64,000 nucleotides of DNA from Circinella minor. Its lineage: Eukaryota > Mucoromycota > Mucoromycetes > Mucorales > Lichtheimiaceae. The stretch is from assembly GCA_016758965.1 (NCBI GenBank), contig JAEPRB010000047.1, positions 144,021-208,020 of the forward strand. Reading direction: 5' to 3'. This document shows positions 48,541 through 61,677 of the stretch, in pieces. The notes below the pieces were generated by a model, which saw only the letters and a program-made list of their open reading frames with translations, searched no databases and was not told the origin of the DNA. The position numbers were made by a program, and so were the translations under genes. Numbering within the stretch: position 1 is the first letter of the stretch; each line of letters opens with the position of its first letter.

Positions 48541-49301
48541 TAATATTACATATAAAAATAAAATATTAGTATTTTTAAAAATTGATAGTTAAAACGATTC
48601 TGTCTTTTGCGCTAATGAGAAAGAATTAAAACGTTGACAACGTTCTTTCTGTTTTAAATAGTACATATTTATGTATAAATATACATGTGGTCATTAGCTA
48701 TTAAGATATAGCTATATAGGTATGTAGATATATACATGTGTGTGTGTAGACTAATACATCCTTTGTATCGAGTATATTTTTCTTTATTATCCTAAAAAAA
48801 TACACACTAACCCAGTTTATCTCGAGGATGTATATGTAAATGGGAAAAATATAAAATAGTCATTTTTCTCACACGAGGAAAAAGATTTTCTTCATTCTCA
48901 AGGAATGAAAGGGGTTTATATATAATATGTATGTTTTAACTCCAATTGTGGTTAATATCACCCAAATTTGACAGAATTTGGTCTTACTCTCTCTCCTCCC
49001 TCTCTTCCTCTCCTTCCCCTCCCCCTTTCTTTTTCTTTCATGCTCACTTATCCTGACGGTTCAATACATAATGCGCGGGCTACATTTACACATATGTATA
49101 TATGCATTTATATATACTTATAAACAAAACTTGACTTTTTTCTCATATATATATATATATATAGGTCATCAAAAAGAACTTGAGAAAATAAATAAATAAA
49201 AATTTTAACCAACTTCTCGTCTTTTTCAAAATATAAATTATATTTTTCTTTTCTTTTCTTTTTTTCTTTCTTTTTTTTCATAAGTTACTTTATATTATAT
49301 T
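48541..49301. other. Spacer with microsatellite stretches
   Basis: About 760 bases between the CaaX gene and the RING–RRM gene. It contains pyrimidine runs (48985–49040, tctctcctccctctc) and (TA)n tracts (49146–49163). No gene is seen. Confidence 0.5.
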
Positions 49302-51100
49302 ATGTACGATCCAGGTAATATATTATTATCTTCAAAAAAGAACTAATGATATTATATATATACTTCCATTTTATTATACTTATATATAAATTTGCTAACT
49401 CTTATATGTTTATATAAAGCATTGACAGATTATATTCGTACTACCGTTATTGGTGACCACGAAGAACGCATGTCAATAAACAGTCAGCCATCATCACGTA
49501 ATAGTACTACTCCTGCAACACCGACAGGTGGAACGTTTTTTAATAATAGTCCTAACGCTTGCAGACCCTATCAGCAACAACAACAACAATATTCCCATTA
49601 TCCTCAACAACCTCATTCACAGCAACAGCCACCCCAAGGAAGCCGTCCAATGATGACTCCTCCACTTTCTCAATATTCGCTCTTTCCACCCCCTTCATCT
49701 TGGGATTGGTTTGGTTTACCTAAATCCGTATCGGGAGGAACATCAGCCGTAATAACAGCGAATAATAATAATAATAGACGCCGTTCGTGCGCATACTGTT
49801 CATCTAACACAGACCACCTTCAACCATGCGGCCATGTAGTTTGTCAAACTTGCCTAAATTCCCTTCCTTTTGTACTACGATCTGCATGTTCAATGTGTAC
49901 AGCTCAACAGGTAAACACAGCTCATTATTTTATCTTGTCACTCATATATTAACTGTAGCTCAAACAGTGCGCAACAGCTCTAACAAGTTATATATATATA
50001 TTCTAGTCTCATACATCATCTGTTACATCAGAAGTATCTCAAGCGCGTTATTTATTAACACCTCCTCCATACTATCCATGTGCCAAGCTTACAAATGTAA
50101 ATGTAGACAGCAAAACATTTCTACTTTTTTACAACACAAAAAAAAGAAAACATTTCAACTTACACACAAATCCCAATAATTGTTTTAGATTCCATGGGAT
50201 GTATCACAAAACGATATACGTAATTTCTTTGGTCACTGTCGACTTCCCTCCATATCCATACAAGCCCAATCTATTCATATCATGATGGATCGTACTACTG
50301 GTAAAACATTATCCGATGCCTATGTTGAATTTGCAAGCCAAGCTGATTTAACGCGTGCCATTGAAACACGTCATCAAAAACCACTTAAAGGACGTGTTAT
50401 CACCGTAACCGAATGTACACAAGAAGAATTACTTTTGGTTGTGTTTCCTAAATGGCGCGGGCAATTTTGCGGAGTGTCAGCCATTCCTCCACCTTCTCAA
50501 GTTGTCAAGTCAATGTCAACCGCAGCCGGCGGCGGTGGCACTCAATGCCCTCCTTTTGTAACCCGTGAAGAAATTAATGCATTATTGGTTGTATGCAAAA
50601 ATTATAAACTTCATTTTTCAAGAAAATGTGCAGAACGTCCATTTGAAAATATTATTAGTGTGATTACAAAATATCCTTGGCATCAAGTTCATCTTATATC
50701 AACTATGCATCGAGATCATATTTATGAAATGCTTAAACTATCCATTGGTAAGTAAAGAAAAAAATATTCATTTGTTGTTTGTTGTTATCTTGCAGAATAT
50801 AATTACTAAGAGACAAAACTATTATTTCGTCTTCTTATACCTATAATAGAATCATTAAAAACACATTTATCGAAAGATTATGTTCAAATCGATTCTACTT
50901 TATTGGAGCGAGTAACACGTGCTGGAATTATGTGCCCTGCATTTACTGAAAGACAAAAAATGACTTTACTTCAAACGGCCAGAATCGAGTGTACACCGGA
51001 TCTTTTCCAATATTTATTGCCATCAGCATCTTCACACCCATCTCCATCGCTTATACCAGAACCATATTATCAAAAAGAAAGCTTCTTACAAAAAGTATAG
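49302..51100 (+). CDS. RING finger plus RRM protein
   Basis: Five exons: 49302–49314, 49420–49910, 50007–50096, 50189–50747, 50850–51100 (467 residues, all phases agree). The 13-base first exon codes MYDP and part of Ala; its intron has a clear CTAAC branch site. Residues 28–110 are Gln/Pro/Ser-rich. A RING-type finger spans about 128–164: CAYC, then QPCGHVVCQTC, then CSMC. An RRM follows at about 193–275 (CAKLTNIPWDVSQNDIRNFF, then SDAYVEFASQADLTRAI and GRVITVTEC). The C-terminal 190 residues have no domain I can name. RING domains usually bind E2 ubiquitin enzymes and RRMs bind RNA, so an RNA-linked ubiquitin ligase is inferred. The loop between the first two zinc pairs is short, so the finger may be a degenerate RING. 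The RRM resembles the quasi-RRM or hnRNP-F/ESRP style at the start. Confidence 0.8.
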
Positions 51101-53807
51101 ATTAATATAAACAACAAAAGCAACAAAACACAGCAACAGACAGGAGTTAAATGAGGATGAGTTATCTATCTATATATACATATACACAATATATACACAA
51201 TAGCAACAACAGCAATTTTATTATAATCTAAACAACCATTTTTTACACAACAATTTACATTGATAAAGACCAAACTTTATATTCAACATGCATTTTCAAT
51301 AATTTATTTGTGTCTGTTCGTAGCCTTTTTTTTATTCATTTTTCTTTATTCTATTTTTACACCCATTATTTTAACATAATAATTCTACTAGTTTATTTAT
51401 TATAGTACTAGTTAGAAGAAGTATTCATTATTAATTTAGAGAAACAAATTTTAATTAGCTAATATATACATAACAACAACTTTGATTTTCTTTTTTTAAT
51501 TCTTGATAATAATGATAATATTAATAAACTGAGTAAAACATTTCGTTATAATTTATCGCTTTGTGTTATCCTGATTTCTTCCGATTATACTATGCTATGC
51601 AGTAAATTGTAATAAAAACTAACCATTCATAAATATAAATTCTAAAAAAAAATGCTTTATTTTTTTGAATACGTTTACGTAAGGTTAGTATAGATGTCAC
51701 TGCAAGAGTAAGCGACATTCCTAAGTTTTTCTCTTTATATATTATATTCATTATGTACATACTAGCAAGCTTTATAGTTCATTTCTCTAATATGATGTTC
51801 TCTTATTTCCTATACTAAATATAGTTGTTCTCTACTATCTTATTCTCTTAATGGTAAGTTCGAAAAAAAAAGAGAATGTAGTAGTTTTTTTTTCTTGCTC
51901 TATTAAATTCAAGTGAACCAGCTGTCCACTTCTAAAGAAACTATTAATTCAGCTGTTACATACATATAAAATCGAAACAAGTACTATATGATGGCTTAAA
52001 TAATTTGGATTATCAATAATAAGAAAATGTTCTATTTAATTTCTTTTTTCTTTCTTCCAATAATATTTTATAATATACAAATCATAAGAATAACGATAAA
52101 TTAAACTATATATTATAATCAATTGATCAATAATAGAGTAAATTGATGAAAAACTAGGAGGTGAAAATAAAAAAAGAGATATAAGAAAAAAATTGGGAGA
52201 TGGAAAAGAAGTATTAAAGAAGGAGGGACAGAACGGTGTTACACGTCTTTAATACAAGATTTTTTTATTTCTTTTTTTTTATTATTCATTTAGTAAAATA
52301 TAAAATAAAAAGACAACTTTTTTTTAGTATAAAAGCAAATAAAAAAATTACTATCCTTTAAACCTTGTAAAATAAAAATGTACAAATCAGGGCAGCATTA
52401 TTAATTTATGCCTCCTTTCTTATTTATTTTTCTCACTGACTCAAAAATTAACAGAATGGTTTGTACATGCATAAAATTCATAAATCCAGATTAGTAAACA
52501 ATTTTGAAGTATTTACTTGTGTCAAACATGGTCTTTATCTTTATAATGTTTTTTTTTTCTTTCTTCTGATTCAAGTTATTAATAGTTGAATGTATCGACA
52601 ATACATTTGAACTTTTTACAGCTGCAAAAAAATAATAATAAGGAAATGTTGGTTTGTTTACTTGTATAAAAAAAGAAATATGAGATTATATTTGTGTTTT
52701 TGTTACTACATACGGGAAGTTTATAATCCAACATATAATTTTTAAAAAAAAAACTCAATAAAGTATATCAACAACCATATTTTATAGAGCATTAGTAAAT
52801 TTTCTGTAATAAACATCACTTATATTTTCTTTTTATTATCTCAATATATCACAATAATTACATAGCCGAAGGGGGCACACCTGAGTTGGAAGAAATGTTG
52901 TTTTGATAGATGAAACTGGTTGTTACTTATTGGACAAGCTATTGACGTAAGGGTGAGGTAGTAAGGTAACATAGGGAACGTGTATTGCTACAGTAGAATA
53001 AATAAAATCTATCATTATAAACAAAATTCAATAGAACAAGTAACTCCAGGAATTTTAATAAAATATAGAATATGGAGGCAAAAATATAGTGTTCCGCTTA
53101 ATACTTTAACTGAAAACTTTATTATACTGTGAAAAAAATTTACACTTTCGCTCTTTCTTGACAGAAACCATAAACTATTAAAAACCCTCTTGTTCTACCA
53201 CTTACAAGTGAGCAGCTTGTTTCGATCGTATTGAGTTACAAATACGACTAATAAATGAAAAAATCAATGCATGGAAAGCTGAAAGGAAGACTATTTTGAA
53301 CGAGTTGTAAAAAAAAAATCAAAAACTCCTTATTAATGTACTAGATAAGGAGATTCTTTTATCGATATTAACGTCAGAATACAATATACCCCTGATAAAG
53401 TGATTTTTTTTTCTTTAATCTGTTTTCATTGTCGCAAAGTGAATAAGCGAAGATGTCAGTTGCCAAAACTAGGGTATCTAACGAATGCTAAAAAAACAGA
53501 CTTGTTTATCGCATTCTACGTAAAACTCGGGTTTGATAATTCCAACGTATGCTTTTCTAAGCTGTAAATAGATATATATTACATGAGAAATTCAATTATA
53601 TAAAACAAAATTTATACACTGAGATCTTTTTTATTTATTTATTTAATCCATCAACTACCACTTCTACTTTTTTTTTGGAAAAGAGAAGAGTAAAACACAT
53701 ATTATAATACAAAGCAACAGTTTTAAACACAAAGATAAATTATAATAAATAAATTTAAATATCGGTGTGTGTTGCTATTATGCCTACTAACAATTGAAAA
53801 ACAAAAT
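51101..53807. other. 2.7 kb without a recognisable gene
   Basis: The 3' flanks of the converging RING–RRM gene and the methylthioadenosine phosphorylase gene meet here. AT-rich with poly-A and poly-T runs; no gene, RNA gene or clean repeat is evident. Confidence 0.55.
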
Positions 53808-54858
53808 CTAATAGTAACCAGGCAAGATATATTCAAGCTTCTTGACAGTTTCTGGGTTTCTCTTTTCTTGTGCAGTCATACCGGAGAATTTCATTGAACC
53901 CTTCAAATCAGGCTTCAAAGTTTGAGAACGGACAACTTGATCCAATTCAGGCAAAACAGCCATCAACAAAGTTTTTGCATTAGTCGAGTTATTGACCATG
54001 TTTTGCATGACTGTTTCAACAGTAACAGCTTCTTCTTCCTCGCGCCAACAATCGTAATCAGTTGACATACAGACCATTTGATAAGCCATTTCACATTCAC
54101 GAGCCAATTTAGCTTCAGGCAATGCGGACATGTTGATGATATCAGCGCCCCAGCTACGATACATGTGAGATTCAGCGCGAGTAGAGAATGCGGGACCTTC
54201 CATACAAATGGCAGTCTTCTTACGATGAATTTTAGCACCAAATTCAAGTACGTGGGCTTGCTTATGAACGATATCAGCAATACCTTCATGGAAAGGATCA
54301 GCAAACATAGCGTGAGCAACAAGACCTTCACCGAAATAAGTGGATGGACGGGAACCACGAGTACGATCAATTACTTGATCAGGCAAGACAAAGTCGCAAG
54401 GTGGAATTTCTTCACGCAAAGAACCAACGGCTGAAAATGCAAGAATGGCTTCCACACCCAAGTGCTTCAAAGCAGCCATATTGGCACGTTGAGGAACTTC
54501 TGTTGGTGTCAAGTAATGACCGCGACCATGACGAGCAAGGAAAGCAATCTTAGTACCGCTTGGCATTTTAGCAATAATGATCTTGTCACTTGGGAAACCC
54601 CATGGCTATATATAAGTTAAAGTAATTATTTTTGATAAGCTTTTTTTTTTCTACGTAGTATATATATATATATATATATATATTATGGACAGCTATTCTG
54701 TCAAAAAAAAGGGTTCAAAGTATTATAAATATGGTGTCTTTGTTTATATGATACATTACAGTTTCAGGGTTTACTTCTTCGACAATTTCAAGGTTATCCA
54801 AATGGTATAAGCCGGAGCCACCAATGACGGCAATTTTAACATCGTGAGTGTTGGACAT
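53808..54858 (-). CDS. S-methyl-5'-thioadenosine phosphorylase
   Basis: Exons 54760–54858 and 53808–54605 (intron 154 bases, with a TA microsatellite) give 298 residues, the usual size for eukaryotic MTAP/yeast Meu1. Motifs in order: IAVIGGSGLY at 9–18; ARHGRGHYLTPTEVPQRAN for phosphate binding; AFSAVGSLREEIPPCDFVLPDQ; ICMEGPAFSTRAES, contacting the ribose; IINMSALPEAKLARE; and STDYDCW, whose Asp pair recognises the adenine. The enzyme splits methylthioadenosine, the by-product of spermidine synthesis, into adenine and methylthioribose-1-phosphate and feeds methionine salvage. Cytosolic; no targeting signal. The junction reads PET|PWGFPSD, as in homologs. Confidence 0.95.
54658..54683. repeat. 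(TA)n microsatellite in the MTAP intron
   Basis: About 12 TA repeats lie inside the only intron of the methylthioadenosine phosphorylase gene. Confidence 0.85.
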
Positions 54859-55078
54859 GGTGTTTAAAAAAGAGTTGAAAAAAGGTATATGTAAAAAAAA
54901 AAGCAGGTACTTCAAAGCTATAAAACTTTTTTGTTATACAACACGCTCAAGCTGAGTTGTTTTCAATTGCCGAGTCAAACAATAAAAATGATGCAATTTT
55001 ATTTTATTTTGTAATATTTTTTATTAAAGATATAATATATATAAAAAAAGATGTCTTATGTACAAATTTAACGGAAAT

Positions 55079-57607
55079 CTATATTACATGATTATTGAAC
55101 GTAAGAACTGACCCTATTTGTCGTTTCAATTCTTTGAAATAGGCCGCAGATAAAACTGCTGCTGTAGCTGTTGTAGCAGTAGAACATGAAGATACTTTCA
55201 GATTTTCATCATAAACAGTAGTTGTTGTTGTTGATGGCTGCTTATCATCAATCTCAGTTATGTTGCCAGGAATAGTAGCAGTACTAGCTGCAGTGTTTGA
55301 ATAAGAATCGGAAAATCCACTAGTATCATCAGAAGTTTTTTCATTTGTCGTTGACGCTGGGTTTTCATCCAAATTGTCGATAAAAATATGCTGCATACAG
55401 CTATTTAATATGGATAATGTGGATGCTAAATTACGTTCTGCTCTTGCTTTGATTTCTGGTTGTGTACAAGTCGTCAGTTTTCGAATCATATCTGCTACAA
55501 TAGCTAACCAATGAAGTTCTACAGCACAAGGCATATGTGTATATAATGCAACAGTAATTTTAGTAATAGCATCCGTCGCTAAGGAAACCACTAGTAAAGC
55601 TCGTTCGTTATCCATGCGACCAAGAGAGGCATTTGACATATCCGCTTTGGCAGGATCCGCCATAAATCTTGAACTCAACACGAACCAATAGATATAATAC
55701 ATTTTGTTCAAAAAGAGAATATGTGGGTCCGTACAATGTTGCACTATAATATCATCAAGTAGTCCGATGGGAGAACTACCAAGTACATATTCTCGTGGTA
55801 AGCTGCGCCAAAAATGAATTAGTCGACCCTCGATAAAATTGATATCTTCACATGAAACTTGATCTATCGTAGCAGCCATTAGTCGTTGACTAATAATTTC
55901 TTGACGGGTAGAAACATCGCACCCACTTGGTAATGTGCTGAGCGTTATTAAATATCGAAAGATCTCGACAGCTTTGCATAGCATTGGATTACTTTGTTCT
56001 TCTGGTAATATCTTTGGATACCCGACTTTGCTGTGTGTTACAATAGATGAAAAATCACCCAGCCCATCATATACCATGTACATGGTCAGTTCAAGGTATC
56101 GCAAAATATAAAAAAGACGCCGCCATGTTTCTGCTTTTGCAACAGTCACTGAGTCTAATTTATCTGCCTTTAATGGATCATCCAATTGTCGTATAATAGG
56201 TAAATAGCTATCTTTTAATTGAATCCCCATGTTCCATGCCATACTTGTTAATACCCTTGCTTCCTTGTTTCGTAGATTCATGATAAAGGCTGTCGAAAGT
56301 AACCACATGGTAATCATTTTTTCAATGGTGGGCCCACGTTCTTTTTCTTCTTGGTCATCATCATCAAATAACGCATCCTCCAATTGACTTCTTGCCTTGG
56401 CCATACAAGTGGCTCCAAGTTCTTGACGAGTAAAAGGTAAATTAACTAGTCTGACATGTCGACACATACCACAGGCAACATATGCTACCATGGCATTCGC
56501 AAGCATAGAATTTGGATTGTTGTGAAGATACTCCAAAAAATGGGTACGAACAATAGATGGACTGAGATACCCTTCGCAACCAAAAAAGACATTGATAAGG
56601 TTGTGTTTAACATATACGAATGCGGGATCTTCGTCATCAATACGTCGAGTTGAAATAGCACTATTATTACTATAATTGGCTGCTTCATATGATGGATATA
56701 TTGTCGTTGATGAAGATGGTGTTGCTGCTGCTGCAGCTAAGGCCGCTGCTGCCATTGCTGTTGTAACTGAGTCCATGCCCTCAGGAATATTACTACTCCC
56801 TGATAGACCAAATCGCATTAAATTAAAAAATATCTTTTCAACACCAAACATTCGATAAGTTATAGTAAGCGATCCTTGTCCCTGACCGCCATGTGCTGAT
56901 GGTATAAACACTCGAGTAATATTAGGTGTAGGAGTAGTGGCAGCAAAACGTGGCCATGTTTGTTCCAAAAACATTTTTAATTCTCCAACATTTTGAACTG
57001 ATGTGTGTAAAGACAAGTCACCTTGGATACTACGATTAATTACTAAAGACCAAAAATCACGGCGTGTTTGTTTATTTGATTGTCTATAAGCCGTTAACGA
57101 TTGAAGCTGTTCTTCCATTGTTGTTATTTGTTGTTGAAGGTTTCGAACTTTTTCTGAAAGTCGACTTTTTTTTAGTTGCGATATAGGTCGTCGTGACGAT
57201 CGTTTTGGTTTGTCATTATTATTGTTGTCCCTACTGTTTCTGTATTCTGACGTTGTTGTTATTGCTGTTGAATTCGTTGTGGCTATGTTGGACGACGTTC
57301 CTGAAGTTATAGTAGTAACTGTTCTTTTATTCTTTGTAATATTTGGTTTTAGAGAAAATTTAAAGAGGCAAGGAATGAATAATCGTTTACATCGATCACA
57401 ATTTGTTCCATTAGAAACAGTACATTTACGACGATGGGTACGGCAATTCTCACCTAAAAAAGGAAGTTTAAGAGGTCAAAAAAAAAAAGTGCATATAAGG
57501 TGCGAGACTTTGTGTACGAGCCAGAGATCACTTTAGAGTTTAACTTTTTATTTGAACTTACATGGCTTGTTTCGTTTCTTTCCATTGATCCCATTAACGG
57601 AACTCAT
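55079..57607 (-). CDS. Zn2Cys6 fungal transcription factor
   Basis: Exons 57562–57607 and 55079–57453 (intron 108 bases) give 806 residues. The short first exon codes MSSVNGINGKKRNKP and the first base of a Cys codon; joining it completes the zinc cluster C16-X2-C19-X6-C26-X7-C34-X2-C37-X6-C44. This shows that the true start is upstream of the large uninterrupted frame. A coiled coil follows (LSEKVRNLQQQITTMEEQLQSL, about 113–135). The middle is the fungal-specific transcription factor homology region (GCEGYLSPSIVRTHFLEYLH, then RRLFYILRYLELTMYMVYDG). The C-terminal 100 residues are Ser/Thr-rich. Zn2Cys6 proteins bind CGG-type half sites, usually as dimers; the target genes are unknown. An alanine-rich run encoded by gct/gca repeats lies at about residues 234–246. 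Confidence 0.9.
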
Positions 57608-58188
57608 ATCGTGAAAAGTATAGCATATCCTTTTTTATATTTGGGAAGCGCTAAAGAAAGAATTATGTTTATGTACGCAGTTTGATGTCTTAGGATTTTT
57701 TCTAATAGCCTCCCCCCCAAAAAAAACAATATATGAAAAAGAGGGGGTAACTGCACATGCAGTCGGGTAAATTATTTCACCGTGTTAGCGCGGGTTACCG
57801 TTCTTCTTTTTTTTTGTATGTGATAAAAACGCGTTCTCTTTCTTTTTATTATTAGTCTGTATTTAAGTCGTTCTCGAAAAGGGCAGATAATGAAGAAAAT
57901 AATAAATCATTTATATGCGACGAAACCGTTTATCACCAAGTAGTTTTTTTTTCTGGATACTGCTTATATATCAATCCAGGGAAAACTCAGAGGTAGCACA
58001 ACGGAAGACAGGATTACACTGTGAATTATTATTTACTAAAATAACTAATATACAAGAGGATTTATTATGAAAAAAAAACAGTTATATTATGTATGTTTTT
58101 AAAAAAGAGAGGCGTTTGTATGTTATGCGTGTTTACAGATGATGGTGGTGATTACATTCGTCTATTTTTACTTATTATTATTATTATT
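57608..58188. other. Spacer between the Zn2Cys6 gene and the seryl-tRNA synthetase gene
   Basis: About 580 bases with no coding frame of interest: the promoter side of the Zn2Cys6 gene and the 3' flank of the synthetase gene, which end to end run on the minus strand. Confidence 0.5.
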
Positions 58189-59877
58189 TTATGATAAAAT
58201 TTTCGGTTGTCCAGGAATCCATTTGCGTAAAGGTTCTGGTATCTCGACTGTTCCATCTGGACGTTGAAATGTTTCTAAAAGAGCAATCATAACTCGTGGT
58301 ACAGCAACTGCAGTACCATTAAGTGTATGGCAGAAATTTACCCATTTTTCCTTGATATGCCAAGGTACCCGTACATCTTTTGGTCCAACTTGTTCCTTAA
58401 ATTGTGATGAAAGATATCGAATATCCAGTCGCCGAGTTTGATAATCAGTGCAGTTGGATGTTGATGAAATCTTTATTTTTTTCACCAATTGAATGTACAA
58501 AACAGTTAGAATTAAATTTTATCATTTTTAATTTAAACCCTCCTCCTTCAATCCAAATAACAATGGTAAAAAGAAGTTTACCTCTCCCCAAGCTTGGCGA
58601 CCTGGCATCCATGCTTCAATATCATATTTTCGATAAGCACTTGCACCCAATTCCTCGGTAGGCATATCAAGTACACTAATCATTATTATTATCGTTCAAA
58701 AAGTAAATAAAAAAAAAAGTTGTTATTATTTACTCAATGATAACATAATATCCTAGCAACCAGCTTACCGGAAACACAACCCAAGTTCAGTGAAAATATC
58801 TTCCTGTAATTGTCGTAATTCGTCTAATATACCATCACTTTGTTCTGGAGTGGCAACAGCAAAAAGTTCTACTTTAGAAAATTGATGGACACGATATAAT
58901 CCTCGTTCTTCTGCTGATCCATGTCCTGCTTCTGCTCTAAATGCGCGACCAAATCCAACCACACGTTGAGGTAATGATTCTTCTTTAAGCATTTTTTCAG
59001 CAAACATGCCAGCCAAGGGAATCTCTGCCGTACCAGCTAATACCATCTTCGGTGCGGATGTATTCACAATACTTGCTGTAGTAACATCATAAATTTGAGA
59101 TGCTTCCGTTTTGCGAGGTTGGAAACCACATCCATAAGCAATGGAAGCACGTACAATATCAGGAGTAATTACTGCACTAAATCCATGTTCTGTTGCCTTT
59201 TGCATAGCATATTGAATAAGGGCCATTTCAAGCCATGCACCATTGTTTTTCAGATAATAAAACTTGGATCCGCTCACTTTTGCTGCTTGACCCAAATCCA
59301 CGAGATCCAATTTTTCAGCCAACGTCAAATGATCAAGTAACCCATCTTCCATCCGTTGTTTACCTACAATTTTTAATACTTTGGCATTTTCTTCAGGTCC
59401 CACAGGAGTTTCTGGATGTGTGTCGTTTGGAATAAGTAATGCGTGTGTCGACATTTCGGATTCAACGGCAGAAAACTGTTCGTCTAATGACTTTAGTTGA
59501 TCTTTATATTGTCGACCACGATCGATGAATTGTTGCCGTTCATCTTTGTTACGTGCACTTCGAATTAACTTATTGGTTTCATCGCGTTCTTTTATTAATT
59601 GCTCCTTTTTTTCCAGAATTGCGGTTCGTTCACCATAAAGTTGCTTCACTTTGTGTACAATATCGCTGTCATATTTACGTAAAACCATATTTTGCTCAAT
59701 AGCGTCGGCATTATTGATTAGGTAAGGATAATTGAGTTGGGGTGGGATCTGATGTAATACATCGTCTTCAATATGTCCTGAAGTTTGAACCCATCGCACA
59801 GTTGTAGCTTTTTGAAAGAGTTTTTGAGTGTTGACAGGGGGTCGGTATGATAAACAACGCCGTAACATGGTTGTCAA
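58189..59877 (-). CDS. Seryl-tRNA synthetase, probably mitochondrial
   Basis: Exons 58769–59877, 58582–58675 and 58189–58470 give 494 residues. Residues 1–35 are Arg-rich without acidic residues (MLRRCLSYR…VRWVQTSG), a likely mitochondrial presequence. Residues 75–165 form the long antiparallel coiled-coil arm of SerRS ([20 protein letters not shown]). The class II core has motif 2 ([13 protein letters not shown]) and motif 3 near the end ([20 protein letters not shown]), with TAEIPLAG and [18 protein letters not shown] between. It charges mitochondrial tRNA-Ser with serine (yeast Dia4 equivalent). A cytosolic SerRS would normally be shorter at the N-terminus and carry a basic C-terminal tail, which is absent here. 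Confidence 0.93.
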
Positions 59878-60238
59878 AATAAAGCAAAAAAGAGTTAAAA
59901 AAAAATGTAAGTGTGGAGTTTGTTTTTCTTTCCGCAGGATGTGCCGAGCTTGTCAAAAAGGATATTTAAAGTCACCTCATTTTTTTATGCCACTTATCAC
60001 AGTGAAATCATTTCCGCTATTAATATGGACTTAAAGCTCTGTTATTATATTATAAGATTGTTGCTGGATAATTTTTTTTTGATACGAAATAAGAATCATT
60101 CACTAGTGGTTTGAATGAACTCTGTAATACCACTGTGCATTATTTCATCCATGAATTCAAGGATCAACTGCCAGGACAGGTTATAGGGATTTGAAATAGC
60201 GACCGAATTTTATTTAAAGGATCAGGATTCTTTGAAAA

Positions 60239-61053
60239 GGGGTGTCACTAAAAAAGGTGTACAATCAAAAAGGTGTACTTTTTGAAAGAGCGACATGAGA
60301 AACAGAGTCATGGCAGGAAAAAAGTACACTTTTTTCTCAAATGGTTCCTGATGAAACACCAAGAAATACTCGAATCTTAATACTATCACTATACAATTAC
60401 AATAATGTCAAAATACATTACTTTTTTCCAAAAAATGTTTGAAACGGAGCCTTATGAGGCAATTGATATAAGCGACATTTAAGAATTTATAAAATACAAG
60501 ATAGATACAAATATAATAGAATAAACAGCATAAAAATGTTTAAAAATAAAGGGATAAATGAATGACTTGTATTTCAAAATTGTGAAAGAGAATCAAAAAC
60601 AATAACGCCTGGGACTCTTCTTGTAATAATCAATATATTTATAATAAAGACAATATCTAAATAAAATTGGCAATATTTTAAGCATAGTAGTTCATTAAAT
60701 AGAATATAAATATAATGTGTGATTCTATGTTTGCTATCATATAAAAATGACCAGTATGTTTTTGGCATAGTTTTATTTGCTTTCTTTTTTTCTTATATTA
60801 CTAGTAAAGCAGATAGTATTACTTTTCAGTATATTAATAATTAATAGTATTTTTTTAGTATTAACTATATATTATGAAATTACTTTAGTTGACCACAATA
60901 AATATTATGATTTGCTTTGACATATTGGTAGAAAAGTGCATCTAGTATACTATCAAGCTCTCAAACCCAATTATACACCTTTTTCCATGAATGACATTGC
61001 GAGATTTAAAAAAGTACACCTTTTTGATTTTACACCTTTTTTCGTGTTTCCCG
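60239..61053. mobile_element. 815-bp non-autonomous element with long imperfect TIRs
   Basis: The left end (60239–60290) reads GGGGTGTCAC, then AAAAAAGGTGTACAATC and AAAAAGGTGTACTTTTT. The right end (61003–61053) is its reverse complement with a few changes (AAGTACACCTTTTTGATTTT). Weaker similarity continues inward (tcatg … gaaaaaagtaca). The core has no transposase frame. Exact ends and target duplication are unclear. Confidence 0.7.
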
Positions 61054-61429
61054 TTTTGTTGGTGAGATAATTGAAAAACTTTTAGAACCTTCTTCTTCTG
61101 CCGAACAAGCATACGTTACAGGGTTTTTTTTTTTTTTTTTTTTTTGAAAAATATATTAATATAGGTTTTCCAAGATGATAGATAATAATAATAATAAGAA
61201 TAGAAACTATCTTACCAGAGTTTTCTTGATTCACTTGCTACATTTCGACTCACACATAAGCGCATTTAATCCATGGATTCTTAAAATAATTTTTATCAAG
61301 CTAGATTTGATAATAATAATAATAAAAAAAAAGGAGTCAGTATCTTATGTAATATTACAACATATATATTTCAAATTCTTTTTTTTTATATAAACAATAA
61401 GATATTTTACCAAAATACTTGTAGTTGGT

Positions 61430-61612
61430 CCCTTTCTCTTACGGATTTGATTTTCAACATCTGTATCTACAACACATGTTCCAGCAGTCAGAGCATGCAA
61501 CCCCGAAGGTGGCATTCAGAGCCTCGATTATTTGGCTGGAAATAGGCTTCCAAAGCCTGGCGACGTCGCCGAGTAAAGTCCAGAAATAGCAGCAGTTGTC
61601 GTTATTTGAATA
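61430..61612 (-). pseudogene. Coding-like fragment in two frames
   Basis: One minus-strand frame reads LFLDFTRRRRQALEAYFQPN then NRGSECHLRGC before a stop. A second frame takes over with LTAGTCVVDTDVENQIRKRK. Joined by a one-base shift or a missed intron they would be one protein segment. It may be the lost 3' part of the gene at 62358–63885 or an unrelated remnant. Confidence 0.3.
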
Positions 61613-61677
61613 TTATCTTCTTCTATACTACTAAGAAGTTTAGATTTTTATAAAACCTATAAAAGGAAATTCAAACA

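Noticed and set aside
61430..61520. Resemblance of TAGTCVVDTDV to the GT-VVD motif of Argonaute Piwi domains
   Set aside because: The match is a handful of residues in a frame-broken fragment, without the following Piwi sequence; too little to claim an Argonaute.
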